From assembly GCA_937907705.1 (NCBI GenBank), contig CALCVP010000083.1, positions 1-64,000 of the forward strand: a stretch of DNA of 64,000 nt, written 5' to 3'. The stretch is from an uncultured Prevotella sp. Lineage in GTDB: Bacteria > Bacteroidota > Bacteroidia > Bacteroidales > Bacteroidaceae. This document shows, in pieces, positions 62,648-64,000 of the stretch. The notes under the pieces are model-generated. The model made no database searches. It worked only from the letters and a program-made list of their open reading frames with translations, and was not told the origin of the DNA. Position numbers and translations under genes: made by a program. Position 1 is the stretch's first letter. The number at the start of each line of letters is the position of its first letter.

Positions 62648-63981
62648 TTCAGCAACTCCTTTTCCGCCTTCTCCACACGGTCAAAGCTGAATCCGCTCAG
62701 GCAGTATTCCATCAGCTGGGCTATCTTGTCATTGCACAAGTTGCCGATAGACCCTTCATGGGTATGGTGTATCTCTTTATCAGGTGTAAACTTACCTGCC
62801 TCTATGTCAAGTCCTACTTTCTTGTACGCATCGCGGAAAGGCATACCGGCAGCAGCCAAACGGTTTACCTCTTCTACCGAGAACATAGGGTCATACATCT
62901 TGTTGTCCAAGATGTGCTCGTTCACTTCCATCTTGTTGATGATGTAAGCAGCCATTTGCAAGCAGTCTTTCATCTCGTCAAAAGCGGGCAAGAACACTTC
63001 CTTGATAATCTGAAGGTCGCGGAAGTAGCCACAAGGCAGGTTGTTCATAATGAGTGTTATCTGCTGTGGCAGACCTTGCAGTTTGTTGCTCTTGGCACGT
63101 ATCAGTTCAAACACATCGGGGTTCTTCTTGTGTGGCATGATAGAACTACCTGTGGTACACTCCTTAGGCAGTTTCACGAACGAGAAGTTTTGGCTGTTGA
63201 ACAAGCATGCGTCAAAGGCCATTTTTGCCAGTGTTCCTGCTATGGTGGCCAGCGCGAAGGCCACATTACGCTCCATCTTGCCACGCCCCATCTGCGCATA
63301 TACCACATTGTAGTCCATCGAGTCAAAACCCAACAGTTCGGTTGTCATGGTGCGGTTCAGCGGAAATGATGAGCCATAGCCTGCTGCACTGCCCAAAGGA
63401 TTGCGGTTGGTCATTTTCCAAGCGGCCTGCAAGAAAAGCATGTCGTCTGCCAAACTCTCGGCATACGCGCCAAACCACAATCCGAAAGAGCTGGGCATAG
63501 CCACTTGCAGATGAGTGTATCCTGGCATCAACACCTGCTTATACTGATTGCTTTTCTGCAAGAGTTCATCAAAAAGTACCTTTACCAGTTCGGCTATATC
63601 TTTGATTTGCTGTCGGGTAAAGAGCTTCAGGTCTACCAATACCTGATCGTTGCGCGAGCGTCCGCTATGTATTTTCTTGCCCATATCGCCCAACTTTCGG
63701 GTCAACATGAGTTCTACCTGCGAGTGAACATCCTCCACTCCCTCTTCAATCACAAACTCGCCACGCTCACACACGGCATAGATATTCTTCAGCTCCACTA
63801 ACAGTTGGTCCAATTCGGCTTTCTCCAGTAGTCCGATAGACTGTAGCATGGTAATGTGCGCCATAGAGCCTAACACATCATACTTGGCCAGATACATGTC
63901 CATCTCACGGTCTCTGCCTACCGTAAAGCGTTCAATCTCTTTATTAACCTCAAAGTTTTTTTCCCAAAGTTTATTTGACAT
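62644..63981 (-). CDS. argH: argininosuccinate lyase
   Basis: The predicted protein is 445 residues from the ATG at 63981 (MSNKLWEKNF), preferred to a GTG two codons upstream. The superfamily signature GSSIMPHKKNP, with the catalytic serine loop, is intact; GRSRNDQVLVDLKLF, PGYTHLQVAMPSSFG and NRNPLGSAAGYGSSFP are the other conserved blocks. It splits argininosuccinate into arginine and fumarate, the last step of arginine synthesis. No other arg gene is in the window. Its upstream region is cut by the window edge. Confidence 0.96.
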   Translation of the reverse strand: MSNKLWEKNFEVNKEIERFTVGRDREMDMYLAKYDVLGSMAHITMLQSIGLLEKAELDQLLVELKNIYAVCERGEFVIEEGVEDVHSQVELMLTRKLGDMGKKIHSGRSRNDQVLVDLKLFTRQQIKDIAELVKVLFDELLQKSNQYKQVLMPGYTHLQVAMPSSFGLWFGAYAESLADDMLFLQAAWKMTNRNPLGSAAGYGSSFPLNRTMTTELLGFDSMDYNVVYAQMGRGKMERNVAFALATIAGTLAKMAFDACLFNSQNFSFVKLPKECTTGSSIMPHKKNPDVFELIRAKSNKLQGLPQQITLIMNNLPCGYFRDLQIIKEVFLPAFDEMKDCLQMAAYIINKMEVNEHILDNKMYDPMFSVEEVNRLAAAGMPFRDAYKKVGLDIEAGKFTPDKEIHHTHEGSIGNLCNDKIAQLMEYCLSGFSFDRVEKAEKELLK

Positions 63982-64000
63982 AGCCACAAAAGTATTAAGA

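Overview
The window looks like chromosomal DNA of a Bacteroidales bacterium, most likely a Prevotellaceae member (Prevotella in the broad sense). The evidence is a SusC/SusD pair with surface lipoproteins, a BACON-GH16 enzyme, an amylase ending in a type IX secretion (T9SS) sorting domain, a type III glutamine synthetase, the DapL lysine/DAP route, DUF6029/Omp28/DUF3943 envelope proteins, and promoters of the Bacteroidetes -33 TTTG / -7 TAnnTTTG type. The genus is an inference from the protein set. No 16S rRNA, prophage, insertion sequence or CRISPR array is visible.

Layout. (1) 1-3.3 kb: part of a direct repeat at the left edge, then an M16 zinc protease. (2) 3.6-15.9 kb: a beta-glucan utilisation locus on the + strand (susC, susD, a surface glycan-binding lipoprotein with a duplicated domain, BACON-GH16 endoglucanase, two GH3 beta-glucosidases); no dedicated regulator is in the window. 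(3) 16.7-28.9 kb: a starch/alpha-glucan cluster on the - strand (T9SS amylase, PAP2 phosphatase, CBM20-GH77 amylomaltase, SusB-like GH97, type I pullulanase, neopullulanase) without SusC/SusD partners. Two near-identical LacI-type palindromes lie at matching positions upstream of the amylase and amylomaltase genes. (4) 29.2-35.3 kb: an envelope redox-like operon (TlpA, DUF6029, Omp28) and a DUF3943 protein with eight GxQ repeats of about 16 residues. (5) 35.6-39.3 kb: AraC regulator, alpha/beta hydrolase, LolC/E-like permease and RbfA. (6) 39.8-49.6 kb: a nitrogen-assimilation region with glnK, amtB and asnB on the - strand, diverging from dapF, dapL, a small outer-membrane protein and glnN (GSIII) on the + strand. 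(7) 50.2-54.9 kb: tRNA-Gly and tRNA-Leu, followed 23 bp later by a TPR lipoprotein, then a cysteine-less thioredoxin-fold lipoprotein and the YifB/ComM-type ATPase. (8) 55-64 kb: Na/Pi cotransporter, nucleoside kinase, hemolysin III, RNase R, a lipoprotein with a Rieske-like four-Cys motif, and argH running to the right edge.

How the parts fit: the + strand locus would cut beta-glucan at the surface with GH16, bind and import it through SGBP/SusD/SusC, and finish it with GH3 enzymes. The starch cluster pairs one surface-directed amylase with debranching and alpha-glucosidase enzymes that appear to be exported and a probably cytoplasmic amylomaltase. The nitrogen region links ammonium uptake (AmtB/GlnK) to glutamine and asparagine synthesis and to meso-DAP production.

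The least explained signals are: the paired operator-like palindromes in the starch cluster; islands of short AGC-rich palindromic repeats in four or five intergenic regions; a 30-bp-arm hairpin between convergent genes at 54.9 kb; the GxQ-repeat/DUF3943 protein; and a lipoprotein gene apparently transcribed from a tRNA promoter. I did not find a clearly new defence or mobile system.
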